From a bacterium (GTDB lineage Bacteria > Bacillota > Clostridia > Lachnospirales > Lachnospiraceae): a stretch of 43,582 bases of DNA. The stretch lies in NCBI GenBank assembly GCA_028727105.1, contig JAQYOU010000019.1, positions 1 to 43,582 on the forward strand, read 5' to 3'. The position numbers and the translations under genes are program-made. The notes beneath the pieces were generated by a model. That model saw only the letters and a program-made list of their open reading frames with translations, was not told the origin of the DNA and did no database searches. Positions 18,129-27,204 of the stretch are shown here, in pieces. Every line of letters starts with the position of its first letter. Within the stretch, counting starts at the first letter, position 1.

Positions 18129-19686
18129 GAATTTCCACCTCCCCGACGGGTAATGTAAATGTAAATGTCGTTCCTTTTGGCTGATGATCCTTTACTTCGA
18201 TCGTTCCTCCATGTGCCGTGATGATCGATTTGCACAAGGACAGACCAAGCCCAAGACTTCTGCGGCTGTCAGCCACTTTATTTGCTCCGCTGTAAAACAT
18301 ATCAAAAATATGAGGCTTGTGCTCGTCCGGAATACCCGGTCCATTATCAGACACGGATACCTCCACCAAGGAGCCCCTCGAACGTGTGCAGATCTCGATC
18401 AGTGAGCCCTGAGGGGTATACTTGATCGCATTGTCCACGATGTTTATGAGTACCTGAACGATCAGCTTTGCATCGATCTGTGCCAGAATAAATTCCCGCT
18501 CGCTATGCACCCGGATGATATGATCTTTGCTTTTACGGTCCACATGCTTGAGTGCTTCCGCGATCACCTCATCCATCAGTTCCGCCGTGCGGTTAAAGCA
18601 TACTCTGCCCTCTTCGATCCGCGTCACTGCCAGCAGGTTTTCCACAAGATTGATCAGCCACATGGAATCATCGTAAATATCTGTAAAGATCTGTGTGCGC
18701 GACTCGTCATCCAGCACCTGATAATTCGACATCAGATTGCTGGCATTTCCGGAAATGGATGTGAGCGGTGTGCGAAGATCGTGGGAGATCGCACGCAAAA
18801 GGTTCGCCCGCAGCTGTTCATTCTTTGCCAGGATCGCAGCCTCCTCCTTTTCCTTTTCATTTTTTATATTCTCGATCGCCAGTGCACATTCTCCAAGGAT
18901 CGCCAGAAGAATGCTGTTTTCAAAGGAATCCAGCGGCCGTTCATTGATGAAGATCCCAACCACTCCATATACATGCTCATTTACACGGATCGCCAAATAT
19001 AAGCATTTGGCATCTGCACGAGTTTCAGTTGTCGCACCGGCGTGTTTATTATTGCGAAACGTCCATTCAGCGGTCATCCGCTCATTTTCCTCAAGCAGAA
19101 AATCTACGGTATCCTCGCCTGTCAGATACAGAACCGGCTCCTGAAGAACGCCTTTTTTTGCCGGATACATCACAATATCTTTTTTCAAGAGCTTTGTCAG
19201 CTGCCCGGCTGTAGCTGCAAAGATATCCTTTTCCTCACTCTCCTTTTGCAGCAGCTGATTCGTCTCAAGGAGTATCTTTGTACGGAACGCCGCCTGCGCG
19301 GATTGCGCCGCATTCTCCTTCAATCTGGACGCCAGTGTTCCCGTTAAGAATGAAGCAAAGAACATGATCAAAAACGTCACATAATAACCCGGATCAACAA
19401 AGCGAAATGTAAACCTTGGCACCGTAAAAAAGAAATTAAAAATGAGTACACTGGCCACCGATGCCACCAGACTGTAAAAGCGGTTGGTAGTGATCACCGA
19501 AAGGATCACGATCCCCAGGATATAGACCGTGATGATATTCGCTTCTGTAAAACCTACAATATAGAAAAGATAGCCAAGGAGCGTTGCAACGATCAGGACC
19601 AGAACACTCACACCAATATCCCAGACCGGTGTGAAGTGCTTTTCCTGCATGCGTGCTTCCCGTGCCATTGCATGCTTTTTGTTCAT
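18121..19686 (-). CDS. KdpD-like sensor histidine kinase lacking the N-terminal KdpD/Usp region
   Basis: DUF4118-type TM block (VLIVATLLGYLFYIVGFTEANIITVYILGIVILSVITTNR) and LLRAISHDLRTPLTSISGNASNLM; NIVDNAIKYTPQGS, DNGPGIP and LGLGLSLCKSII. Starts directly before the TM domain. Confidence 0.86.
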   Translation of the reverse strand: MNKKHAMAREARMQEKHFTPVWDIGVSVLVLIVATLLGYLFYIVGFTEANIITVYILGIVILSVITTNRFYSLVASVASVLIFNFFFTVPRFTFRFVDPGYYVTFLIMFFASFLTGTLASRLKENAAQSAQAAFRTKILLETNQLLQKESEEKDIFAATAGQLTKLLKKDIVMYPAKKGVLQEPVLYLTGEDTVDFLLEENERMTAEWTFRNNKHAGATTETRADAKCLYLAIRVNEHVYGVVGIFINERPLDSFENSILLAILGECALAIENIKNEKEKEEAAILAKNEQLRANLLRAISHDLRTPLTSISGNASNLMSNYQVLDDESRTQIFTDIYDDSMWLINLVENLLAVTRIEEGRVCFNRTAELMDEVIAEALKHVDRKSKDHIIRVHSEREFILAQIDAKLIVQVLINIVDNAIKYTPQGSLIEICTRSRGSLVEVSVSDNGPGIPDEHKPHIFDMFYSGANKVADSRRSLGLGLSLCKSIITAHGGTIEVKDHQPKGTTFTFTLPVGEVEIHE

Positions 19687-19719
19687 TTATTCTCACCTCC
19701 GGAACCACACCCTATCATA

Positions 19720-19863
19720 CTACTTTCCATCTTCCTTTTCCAGTTTTTCGTACCGGTCATCCGAGGTATGATTTTCATCAAGAAAGCGTCCCAGTGCACG
19801 CACTACAAAAAAGCTGAATACAAATGTTACGGCCAATGACAGGATCAATAGGATACTTAACAT
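19720..19863 (-). CDS. 47-aa single-pass small membrane protein (not in the supplied ORF track)
   Basis: My translation: MLSILLILSLAVTFVFSFFVVRALGRFLDENHTSDDRYEKLEKEDGK*. RBS AAAGGAGG lies 6-7 nt upstream; it sits between trkA and kdpD-like genes on the same strand. Confidence 0.75.
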   Translation of the reverse strand: MLSILLILSLAVTFVFSFFVVRALGRFLDENHTSDDRYEKLEKEDGK

Positions 19864-19890
19864 GTGTGAGCCTCCTTTATCTTCCGCTTC

Positions 19891-20538
19891 TTATATCCGA
19901 AAGCACTTCTGCAGCTCCTTATAGCGTCCCAGCACCAGCATCGTGCTTCCCTTCTCCAATACGGTTTCTGAGGTGAGCGACATATCCAGCTCTCCTTTTT
20001 TTCGGACCCCGATAATGTTAATATTGTATTTTTTCCGGATATCAACCTGACCGATGGTCCTGCCGATCCAGTTGTCCGGTATCTGAACCTCAAACATTGC
20101 ATGATCACCGTCCAGCTCGATATAATCCATGATGTGATCCGACGTATATCGGATAGCCATCCATTTCGCCAGCTGCTTTTCCGGATAGACCACCTCATCC
20201 GCACCGTTGCGCAGCAAAAACTTCGCCTGCACATCCCGCGCCGCCCGGGACACTACCAGTTTGGCCCCCAGCTCCTTTAACAGTGATGTCGTCTCTAATG
20301 AACCCTGAAAATTATTCCCAATCGCAACGATGCATACGTCAAAATTAGCAATCCCCAATGACTCTAAAAAACTGACATTGGTACTGTCTCCGATCTGGGC
20401 ACTTGTCACATAGGGAAGCATATCGTTGATCCGGTTCTCCTCTTTGTCAACGATCATCACCTCATGTCCGAGCATATTCAGATTCATGGCAATATGCTTT
20501 CCGAATCTTCCCATTCCGATCAAAAGTATTGATTTCAT
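19891..20538 (-). CDS. TrkA/KtrA-family potassium uptake regulatory protein (RCK_N + RCK_C)
   Basis: SILLIGMGRFGKHIAMNLNMLGHEVMIVDKEENRIND (Rossmann), DVCIVAIGNNFQGSLETTSLLKELGAK and the C-terminal MLVLGRYKELQKCF. Confidence 0.9.
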   Translation of the reverse strand: MKSILLIGMGRFGKHIAMNLNMLGHEVMIVDKEENRINDMLPYVTSAQIGDSTNVSFLESLGIANFDVCIVAIGNNFQGSLETTSLLKELGAKLVVSRAARDVQAKFLLRNGADEVVYPEKQLAKWMAIRYTSDHIMDYIELDGDHAMFEVQIPDNWIGRTIGQVDIRKKYNINIIGVRKKGELDMSLTSETVLEKGSTMLVLGRYKELQKCFRI

Positions 20539-20694
20539 GACACCATAGTATCTCCTTTATATCTCTTAATAGTATCTTTATCTTACGTGATGCTATGTAA
20601 AGAAATAGAAAAGAAATAAGGGTATATATTAAGATTATGTAAAGATTTTTCGGAAACTATTAAAAAAGTGTTCTGTATGTTATACTGAAAGCAA

Positions 20695-22038
20695 ATGAAA
20701 AAAGCGGGGATCTTATGTATGGATAGAAAAGGAAAACTCAGCCTAAATCGCAGTCTGCGGGGAAAAATACTTCTCCTTACGGTACTTCCTCTTGTTTTTC
20801 TGGCAGCCTTGTTAGGCCTGGTCAGTACGCGCTCCTTTACCCGGGCTATGCTTGACGAAGTAAAGGCCGGAATGGCGAATCAATGCCACATGATCGCAGA
20901 TATTTACGACCGGATGTATCCGGGTTCCTTCGATCTGGAGGTGTTGGATGAAACAAATTATAATCTTTATAAAGGACAGGTAGATATCACAAATGCCAGG
21001 CAGATCATCGACAGCATCCATGACTCATACGGTGTAGAGGTCAGCATTTTCCGGCGTGACTTGTGCGTTGTAACGACCTTGAAGGACGCCACCGGTGATC
21101 CCCTGACACTCACGAAGGCTTCTCCGGTGGTTGTATCCGAAGTATTGGAAACCGGCAAAGAACAATTCTATTCCGATGTTCTGCTGGATCAGGAAAAATA
21201 TTTTGCCTATTTTATGCCCATCCCAGGCAAGGACGGAGAGGAGCCCTTCGGCATGTACGCCATCTATCGACTGGCATCAGATGTCCGTGCACTTGCACTG
21301 CGCTCCGTTCTCCCGGTGATCCTGCTCTGTCTTTTGGCAACGATCGTGATCGGTCTCATCAGTATCTCCTACTCTCAGAAGATCGTGGGATATCTGCAGC
21401 AGATCCAGCGCTTTATGCATGCACTCTCCGGCGGCAGATTTGACGTTGCGCTTTCCCCGCAGGTTCTTGCACTGCAGGATGAGCTTGGGGATCTTGCTCA
21501 AAGCGGCCAGAGCATGCAGCGCTCCCTTCGTTTATTAGTCGAATACGATGCATTGACCGGCCTTTATAACCGCCGTTTGGGCGACCGGAAGCTGCGCCGC
21601 GTTGCAAAGCATGCCCAGGAGCAGGGAACGGATTACTGTGTTGGTATCTGTGATATTGACTTCTTTAAAAAAATAAATGACACCTACGGTCACGAGGCCG
21701 GAGATGTTGTCTTAAAGGCCGTTGCCCGCATATTAAAGCGCCATATGGCCGGCAAACAGATGACAGTCGCCCGCTGGGGCGGTGAGGAATTTCTGCTGAT
21801 CTTCGAAAACTACGAACTGGCCGATGCGCATTTGATCTTACAAAAGATCCACTCTCAGATCTACGAAACCGTAATATCCTACCACGAGCAGGAGATCCGG
21901 GTCACTATGAGTATGGGCCTCGTTCAGGCCGATCCGCATGCATCCGAAGACGCCATGCTGAAAGAAGCGGATACGTTGTTATATTTCTGCAAAGAAAATG
22001 GCAGAAATCAGATTCAGGTAAGAAATATGTCTAACTAA
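20695..22038 (+). CDS. Membrane-bound diguanylate cyclase (sensor-HAMP-GGDEF)
   Basis: Two TM segments; DALTGLYNRRLGDRKL, DIDFFKKINDTYGHEAGDVVL, and an intact RWGGEEFLLIFE active site. Confidence 0.92.
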   Translation: MKKAGILCMDRKGKLSLNRSLRGKILLLTVLPLVFLAALLGLVSTRSFTRAMLDEVKAGMANQCHMIADIYDRMYPGSFDLEVLDETNYNLYKGQVDITNARQIIDSIHDSYGVEVSIFRRDLCVVTTLKDATGDPLTLTKASPVVVSEVLETGKEQFYSDVLLDQEKYFAYFMPIPGKDGEEPFGMYAIYRLASDVRALALRSVLPVILLCLLATIVIGLISISYSQKIVGYLQQIQRFMHALSGGRFDVALSPQVLALQDELGDLAQSGQSMQRSLRLLVEYDALTGLYNRRLGDRKLRRVAKHAQEQGTDYCVGICDIDFFKKINDTYGHEAGDVVLKAVARILKRHMAGKQMTVARWGGEEFLLIFENYELADAHLILQKIHSQIYETVISYHEQEIRVTMSMGLVQADPHASEDAMLKEADTLLYFCKENGRNQIQVRNMSN

Positions 22039-22042
22039 AAAT

Positions 22043-22090
22043 ACCGGTATTCAAAGCTTGCTTTTGAACTCTTTGAATACCGGTCCTTTC
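22043..22090. terminator. Bidirectional rho-independent terminator
   Basis: accggtattcaaag-cttgcttttgaact-ctttgaataccggt between convergent genes. Confidence 0.85.
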
Positions 22091-22104
22091 TTTGCATTCT
22101 ATTT

Positions 22105-22479
22105 TTATGCCAGCTCTGCGATCACTTCGATCTCTGCCAGAACATTTTTAGGCAGTTCCTTTACTGCAACACAAGAACGTGCGGGCTTACTGGTAAAATA
22201 CGCACCGTACACTCCGTTGAACGCTGCAAAATCACTCATCTCCGCAAGAAAACAGGTGGTTTTTACAACAGAATCATACGTACAGCCTGCCTCCTTTAAC
22301 AGTTCTTTGATGTTTTCACAGATACAGGTTGTCTGCTCCTCGATCGTTGTTCCTTTCACTTCACCTGTTTCAGGATCAAGTGCGATCTGTCCGGAAAAGA
22401 ATACCAGATTTCCAACTACTTTTCCCTGTGAATAAGGTCCGATAGCAGCAGGTGCTTTTGTTGTTGCGATTGTCTTCAT
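22105..22479 (-). CDS. RidA family (YjgF/YER057c/UK114) enamine/imine deaminase
   Basis: MKTIATTKAPAAIGPYSQGKVVGNLVFFSGQIALDPETGEV and CTYDSVVKTTCFLAEMSDFAAFN. Confidence 0.93.
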   Translation of the reverse strand: MKTIATTKAPAAIGPYSQGKVVGNLVFFSGQIALDPETGEVKGTTIEEQTTCICENIKELLKEAGCTYDSVVKTTCFLAEMSDFAAFNGVYGAYFTSKPARSCVAVKELPKNVLAEIEVIAELA

Positions 22480-22491
22480 ATGCCTTACCTC

Positions 22492-23433
22492 CTATGCATT
22501 ACAACGTGTCAGTAATTCCTCCCAGCGGCGGTCTGTCTCTGCCTGGAACGCCTCGATCAGTTGCTCGTTGCCGGGCTTAAAAAGATGCTTGAAGCGTCCC
22601 TGTTTTCTCAGAAAATCCTCCAGCGGAAGCTTCTTTTTCGGTTCATAATTCAAGATCCATTTGCCCTCTACCACCTCAAAGAGCGGCCAGTAGCAGGTCT
22701 CCACGCCCAGCTTGCAGATCTCGATAATGTCCGGTGCATCATACTTCCAGCCACGGGGACAGGGAGCCATGATATTTAAGAATGCTGCTCCCGGTGTGTA
22801 GATGGCTTTTTCGGATTTCATATAAAGATCCTTCATGTTTCCGATGAATGTAGTCTGCGCCACATAAGGGATGTTGTGTGCTGCAATGATGGCTGCAAGA
22901 TCCTTGCGGCCCTGCGGCTTTCCATCGGATTTCACACCACTCGGTGTGGTTGTGGTATCTGCAAACTGCGGAGTTGCCGAGCTTCGCTGGATACCGGTAT
23001 TCATGTAAGCACCGTTATCGTAGCAGACATAGACGAGATCATGTCCGCGCTCCATTGCTCCGGAAAGTGACTGCAGACCGATATCATACGTTCCGCCGTC
23101 GCCGCCAAAGGTGATAAACTTATAATCTTCTTTGATCTTTCCACGTTTTTTCAGTGCATGATAAGCAGTTTCCACACCGGAAAGGGTTGCTCCTGCATTT
23201 TCAAAGGCATTGTGGATATAGCTGTCTTCGTATGCAGTATACGGATACATGTATGTGGATACTTCCAGACATCCGGTTGCATTTCCAATGACTGCCTGAT
23301 CTCCGGGATGCAATGCCTTTAAGACATTTCGAACTGCGATGGTTCCGCCGCAACCGGCACACATGCGATGCCCGGGTGCCAGGCGCTCCGGTCGTTGCTG
23401 TATTTCTTTATAATTAAATGTTTTCTGTTCCAT
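22492..23433 (-). CDS. 2-oxoacid (pyruvate):ferredoxin oxidoreductase beta subunit (TPP-binding)
   Basis: HRMCAGCGGTIAVRNVLKAL, FGGDGGTYDIGLQSLSGAMERGHDLVYVCYDNGAYMNTG. Start trimmed to MEQKTFNYKEI. Confidence 0.9.
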   Translation of the reverse strand: MEQKTFNYKEIQQRPERLAPGHRMCAGCGGTIAVRNVLKALHPGDQAVIGNATGCLEVSTYMYPYTAYEDSYIHNAFENAGATLSGVETAYHALKKRGKIKEDYKFITFGGDGGTYDIGLQSLSGAMERGHDLVYVCYDNGAYMNTGIQRSSATPQFADTTTTPSGVKSDGKPQGRKDLAAIIAAHNIPYVAQTTFIGNMKDLYMKSEKAIYTPGAAFLNIMAPCPRGWKYDAPDIIEICKLGVETCYWPLFEVVEGKWILNYEPKKKLPLEDFLRKQGRFKHLFKPGNEQLIEAFQAETDRRWEELLTRCNA

Positions 23434-23441
23434 CCGATCAC

Positions 23442-24623
23442 CTACTCTCTGAGTCCAAGGTACGGACACGCTTCATCATATACCTTTTCACCGTCTCCGA
23501 GCTTTACAAGATTGTCAAATAACTGTTCCAGATCTTCCACGCGCACATCTCGTCCGGATAATCCGTACATGATGTTTACTACCTCTGCCTGAGACCTTGC
23601 ACGGTAAAGTGCAGCCGTCACTTCTGCGCCAAGAGGCCCACCCACTGCATTGTAGCCTTCCGAACGGTCCATGATCGCGATCGCCCGGCATCCTTTTAAT
23701 GCTTCGGCGATCTCCTCCGCAGGGAAGGGACGAAATACACGGATCTTTAGCAAGCCGGCACGAAGACCTTTCTCACGCATGGCATCAACCGCATCCTTTG
23801 CGGTTCCGCATACCGATCCGATGGCAACCAGCGCATATTCCGCATCCTCTAAACGATATCCCTCGAAAAATCCATAGGCTTGTCCGGTGATCGCTTCGAA
23901 TTCTTTTGCTACATCTAAAATGACCTTTTTCGCACGCTTCATTGCTTCCGCCTGCGCTTTCTTTGCTTCCATACAGTATCCGGAAGCGGCGTAAGGTCCG
24001 ACTGCCATCACTTCATCTTCTTTTAACAGATAATGCTCCGGCTCGTATTCGCCTACAAATTTTTTCATTTTATCATCATCCCACAGGGTGATGTTTTCTA
24101 CCGCATGACTGGTGATAAAACCATCCTGACAGATCATGATCGGCAGCTTCACATCCGGATGCTCTGCGATCCGGTATGCCTGAAGAAAATTATCATAGGC
24201 CTCCTGATTATTTTCCGCATAGATCTGCAGCCAGCCGGAATCCCGCGCACCCATACTGTCAGAATGTTCTGCATTAATGTTTAACGGTCCTGTCAGTCCT
24301 CTGTTTACCACTGCCATTGCAATGGGCAGACGATTGGACGCTGCCACATAAAGCACTTCCCACATGAAAGCCAGTCCGCAGGAAGAAGTTGCAGTCAGCG
24401 TGCGTGCACCGGCCGCTGAAGAACCGATGGCCGCACTCATGGAGCTGTGCTCACTCTCCACCGGAATAAATTCTGTATCAATTTCACCATTCGCGATCAT
24501 TGTCGCCACGAACTGGGGAATCTCAGTAGAAGGGGTAATTGGGAATGCAGGCATCACATCGGGATTGATCTGTTTGATCGCATGTGCTACTGCCTCGTTT
24601 CCGGACATACGTGTCTTTAACAT
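23442..24623 (-). CDS. 2-oxoacid (pyruvate):ferredoxin oxidoreductase alpha subunit
   Basis: MSGNEAVAHAIKQINPDVMPAFPITPSTEIPQ, EHSSMSAAIGSSAAGARTLTATSSCGLAFMWEVLYVAASNRLPI. Confidence 0.92.
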   Translation of the reverse strand: MLKTRMSGNEAVAHAIKQINPDVMPAFPITPSTEIPQFVATMIANGEIDTEFIPVESEHSSMSAAIGSSAAGARTLTATSSCGLAFMWEVLYVAASNRLPIAMAVVNRGLTGPLNINAEHSDSMGARDSGWLQIYAENNQEAYDNFLQAYRIAEHPDVKLPIMICQDGFITSHAVENITLWDDDKMKKFVGEYEPEHYLLKEDEVMAVGPYAASGYCMEAKKAQAEAMKRAKKVILDVAKEFEAITGQAYGFFEGYRLEDAEYALVAIGSVCGTAKDAVDAMREKGLRAGLLKIRVFRPFPAEEIAEALKGCRAIAIMDRSEGYNAVGGPLGAEVTAALYRARSQAEVVNIMYGLSGRDVRVEDLEQLFDNLVKLGDGEKVYDEACPYLGLRE

Positions 24624-24941
24624 TTATTTTCCCTCCTTCATAGAAATAGCTGTAAAAGGACATGCCTTAACACAAATTCCGCAGCCCTTGCAATGATCCA
24701 GGTCAAAATCCGTGCGTTTGCCATTCACGACAGGAATGGAGCTGTCCGGGCAATAAGGCACACAGAGTAGACATTGCTTGCATTTTGTCGTATCCCAGAC
24801 GGGAGTATTTGCACGCCACTCGCCGGTATGAAACTGCTTTGATGTGGCAGCCTCATAGATCTGCAGTCCGTCTGTCAGATCCTGCCACGGTGTTGCTTCA
24901 TTTATAAATTCTGCGCGTTCGCTTCTTTTCATCTCTGCCAT
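24624..24941 (-). CDS. 2-oxoacid:ferredoxin oxidoreductase delta (2x[4Fe-4S]) subunit
   Basis: CKQCLLCVPYCPDSSI and CKGCGICVKACPFTAI. Confidence 0.9.
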   Translation of the reverse strand: MAEMKRSERAEFINEATPWQDLTDGLQIYEAATSKQFHTGEWRANTPVWDTTKCKQCLLCVPYCPDSSIPVVNGKRTDFDLDHCKGCGICVKACPFTAISMKEGK

Positions 24942-25513
24942 CAGTGCACCTCCTCAAACGCCATACGAAGTGCCGCAAGGTTACCCGCCAGTACCTCGGG
25001 CTTTCTGGCAAATTTATGCTGCAGCGAGCCTTCCATCTCCTTTAAGAAAACATCCTTTTCCATGACCTCGGAGATCTTTACCATCGCTGCAAGCATCGGT
25101 GTGTTAGGGAAATATTTGCCCAAGGTCTTTGCACAGACCTTTCGGGCATCGATTACATATACCTTTCCCTTATAGCCGTTTAATAAAGGCAACACCTGTT
25201 CCTTTTTCATCTGTGTATTGATGAGGATTGCTCCATCCTCCTTCAGTCCCTTTGTCACATCTACGGAATGAAGCAGCGTGTCATCTACAACTGCAACAAA
25301 ATCAGGCTCGTAAATATTAGAATGTACACGGATTTCCTTCGCACTGATACGGTCATAGGCAGTGATGGGCGCACCCATACGCTCCGGGCCATATTCCGGG
25401 AAGCCCTGCACGTGCATGCCGATGTTAAAGGCAACGTCTGCCAGCAGAAGTGCAGCTGTTTTTGCACCCTGTCCGCCTCTGCCGTGCCAGCGGATCTCTG
25501 TCATTTGTCTCAT
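24941..25513 (-). CDS. 2-oxoacid:ferredoxin oxidoreductase gamma subunit
   Basis: MTEIRWHGRGGQGAKTAALLLADVAFNIGMHVQGFPEYGPERMGAPITAYDRI. Start trimmed to MRQMTEIRW. Confidence 0.9.
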   Translation of the reverse strand: MRQMTEIRWHGRGGQGAKTAALLLADVAFNIGMHVQGFPEYGPERMGAPITAYDRISAKEIRVHSNIYEPDFVAVVDDTLLHSVDVTKGLKEDGAILINTQMKKEQVLPLLNGYKGKVYVIDARKVCAKTLGKYFPNTPMLAAMVKISEVMEKDVFLKEMEGSLQHKFARKPEVLAGNLAALRMAFEEVH

Positions 25514-25617
25514 GATTTTTATCCTACCTTTTATGTATTCATATTGTTTGTATGATTCCTGTTTATGAGTGTGTCCAATAAAAACATGTGTTTGTTTGCG
25601 ATGGACATAACTTCCTA

Positions 25618-25646
25618 AGTATACGCTAAAATCGGGCATTTGTAAA
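25618..25646 (-). promoter_or_regulatory. Promoter of the oxidoreductase operon (TTTACA-17-TATACT)
   Basis: Minus strand TTTACAAATGCCCGATTTTAGCGTATACT, upstream of the gamma subunit gene. Confidence 0.72.
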
Positions 25647-25703
25647 GTTTTTTCACATGTTCCCCGCGTCTTTTTCCGGTTTCTTATGGCTGCTTTTCTT
25701 CCC

Positions 25704-26636
25704 TTATGATCGCATATCACAATTTGCAAACAAGACACGCATAGCCGCATCATATTCAGTCAGCCTATTTGATTTTTTTATTTTCTTTACATATTTCTCT
25801 GCATCAACAAATAACGGACCTAAATATACCCAGATTTCTTTCATCTTATATAATGTATTTCGATCTCCTCCTGACATCTCCGTGATATAGCGATCACATA
25901 AGTCTGTCAGAAAGCTTTGCAGACGGTCTTTGTCACGGGTGGGGGCTCCTTTGGTCAGTGTTTCCAAAAGCTCCGGGTCTGCGATCAGGCCGCGCCCGAT
26001 CATAAAACGGTCAATATCCGGATCTGCTTTTAGCGCTGCCTGCTGAGCTTCCGGCGATGTGATATCTCCGTTATAACAAAGCGGTACGCCAAGCCTTCGT
26101 GCCATCCGAAAAGTATGCGGGCGTGCAGGAAGCTTGTAAAAATCCTTTTGCAGCCTTGTGTGTATGATCAGCTCACTGATGGGATATTTTTCATAAATTT
26201 CAAGGATCGTATCCCATTCTGCTTCATCACTGATGCCAAGCCTCGTCTTAATGGATATCTTCAGTGGGCATTTTTCGAAGATCTCTGCCAAAAAAGCGTC
26301 CAGTTTATCCGGCACTGCCAAAAAACCGGAACCGCGATGCTTTGATACGACTGTCTGGGATGGACAACCTAAATTTAGATTTACTGTATCATAGCCATAA
26401 TCTTTTAATGCCTTTGTTATTTCGAGAAATTCGTCAGCACGATTCGATAATATCTGAGGGATCAGTGTTATTCCCTGATTATGTTCCGGTAACACTTCAT
26501 TCTTCTCACGCGCGCTTAAATGCATGCTTGCAAGAAACGGTGTGTAATACCGGCTGACCCCGCCATAATACTTTTCAAATGTACTTCGATAGATATAGGT
26601 CGTAATGCCTTCCATCGGTGCAAGATCGTAATTCAT
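25704..26636 (-). CDS. tRNA-dihydrouridine synthase
   Basis: LAPMEGITTYIYRSTFEKYYGG, VNLNLGCPSQTVVSKHRGSGFLA, SIKTRLGI, LIIHTR, YNGDI, MIGRGLIADPEL. Confidence 0.9.
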   Translation of the reverse strand: MNYDLAPMEGITTYIYRSTFEKYYGGVSRYYTPFLASMHLSAREKNEVLPEHNQGITLIPQILSNRADEFLEITKALKDYGYDTVNLNLGCPSQTVVSKHRGSGFLAVPDKLDAFLAEIFEKCPLKISIKTRLGISDEAEWDTILEIYEKYPISELIIHTRLQKDFYKLPARPHTFRMARRLGVPLCYNGDITSPEAQQAALKADPDIDRFMIGRGLIADPELLETLTKGAPTRDKDRLQSFLTDLCDRYITEMSGGDRNTLYKMKEIWVYLGPLFVDAEKYVKKIKKSNRLTEYDAAMRVLFANCDMRS

Positions 26637-26718
26637 TTATCTTAATCCTTTCGCACATTATTTCCAGTTCAGTATAAACTAATATTACATGAAATATCAA
26701 TATAAAGGAGGAATCCTT

Positions 26719-27204
26719 ATGTATAAAGAGGATCGCTGCAGCTGCCAGTGTCAAAAGTACGCGATGGCTCAGGTTCCCATGCAGCAATGGGGCGAGTTAT
26801 ATGACTGGCATACAGCACTTTGCGAAGGAACGATCTTCCCGGACCTGGACCTGGAGTTCTGGGCGTCAGCAAATATGTCCTGCACGCCAAAAAACTGCAC
26901 GTCCAAACAGGAAGCGTTAATGATGGAGATCAACCAGATCAGTTTTGCGGTGAATGATCTCACTCTTTATCTCGACACACATCCTGACTGCATGCAGGGG
27001 ATGGAATTATTCAGCAAGCTACAGGAACGACGACATGATCTGCTGAAGGAATTTGCCAGATTGTTCTATCCGCTGACAATCGATTCCATGTCAGGCAACG
27101 CGGTAGGCACTACAGGAGAATTTAGCTGGGGCGACTGCCCGGCACCTTGGGAAGGAGGTATGTGTAAATGTGGAACTATGAGAAACGCTTACAATTTCCG
27201 GTAA
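26719..27204 (+). CDS. Spore coat protein: apparent CotJA-CotJB fusion
   Basis: N-terminal MAQVPMQQWGELYDWHTALCEGTIFPDLDLEFW resembles CotJA. C-terminal KQEALMMEINQISFAVNDLTLYLDTHPDCMQGMELFSKLQERRHDLLKEFARLFYPLT resembles CotJB. AAAGGAGG upstream. Confidence 0.85.
   Translation: MYKEDRCSCQCQKYAMAQVPMQQWGELYDWHTALCEGTIFPDLDLEFWASANMSCTPKNCTSKQEALMMEINQISFAVNDLTLYLDTHPDCMQGMELFSKLQERRHDLLKEFARLFYPLTIDSMSGNAVGTTGEFSWGDCPAPWEGGMCKCGTMRNAYNFR

Noticed and set aside
18505-19002. 165-aa plus ORF opposite the KdpD-like kinase
   Set aside because: Shadow ORF; the kinase frame has clear HisKA/HATPase motifs.
20545-20694. c-di-AMP (ydaO) riboswitch upstream of trkA
   Set aside because: The intergenic region is too short and AT-rich, with no recognisable conserved core; it looks like ordinary divergent promoters.
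25514-25700. Leader inverted repeat tgtcca...tggaca upstream of the oxidoreductase operon
   Set aside because: Only ~6 bp of pairing with a large loop; not distinguishable from chance.
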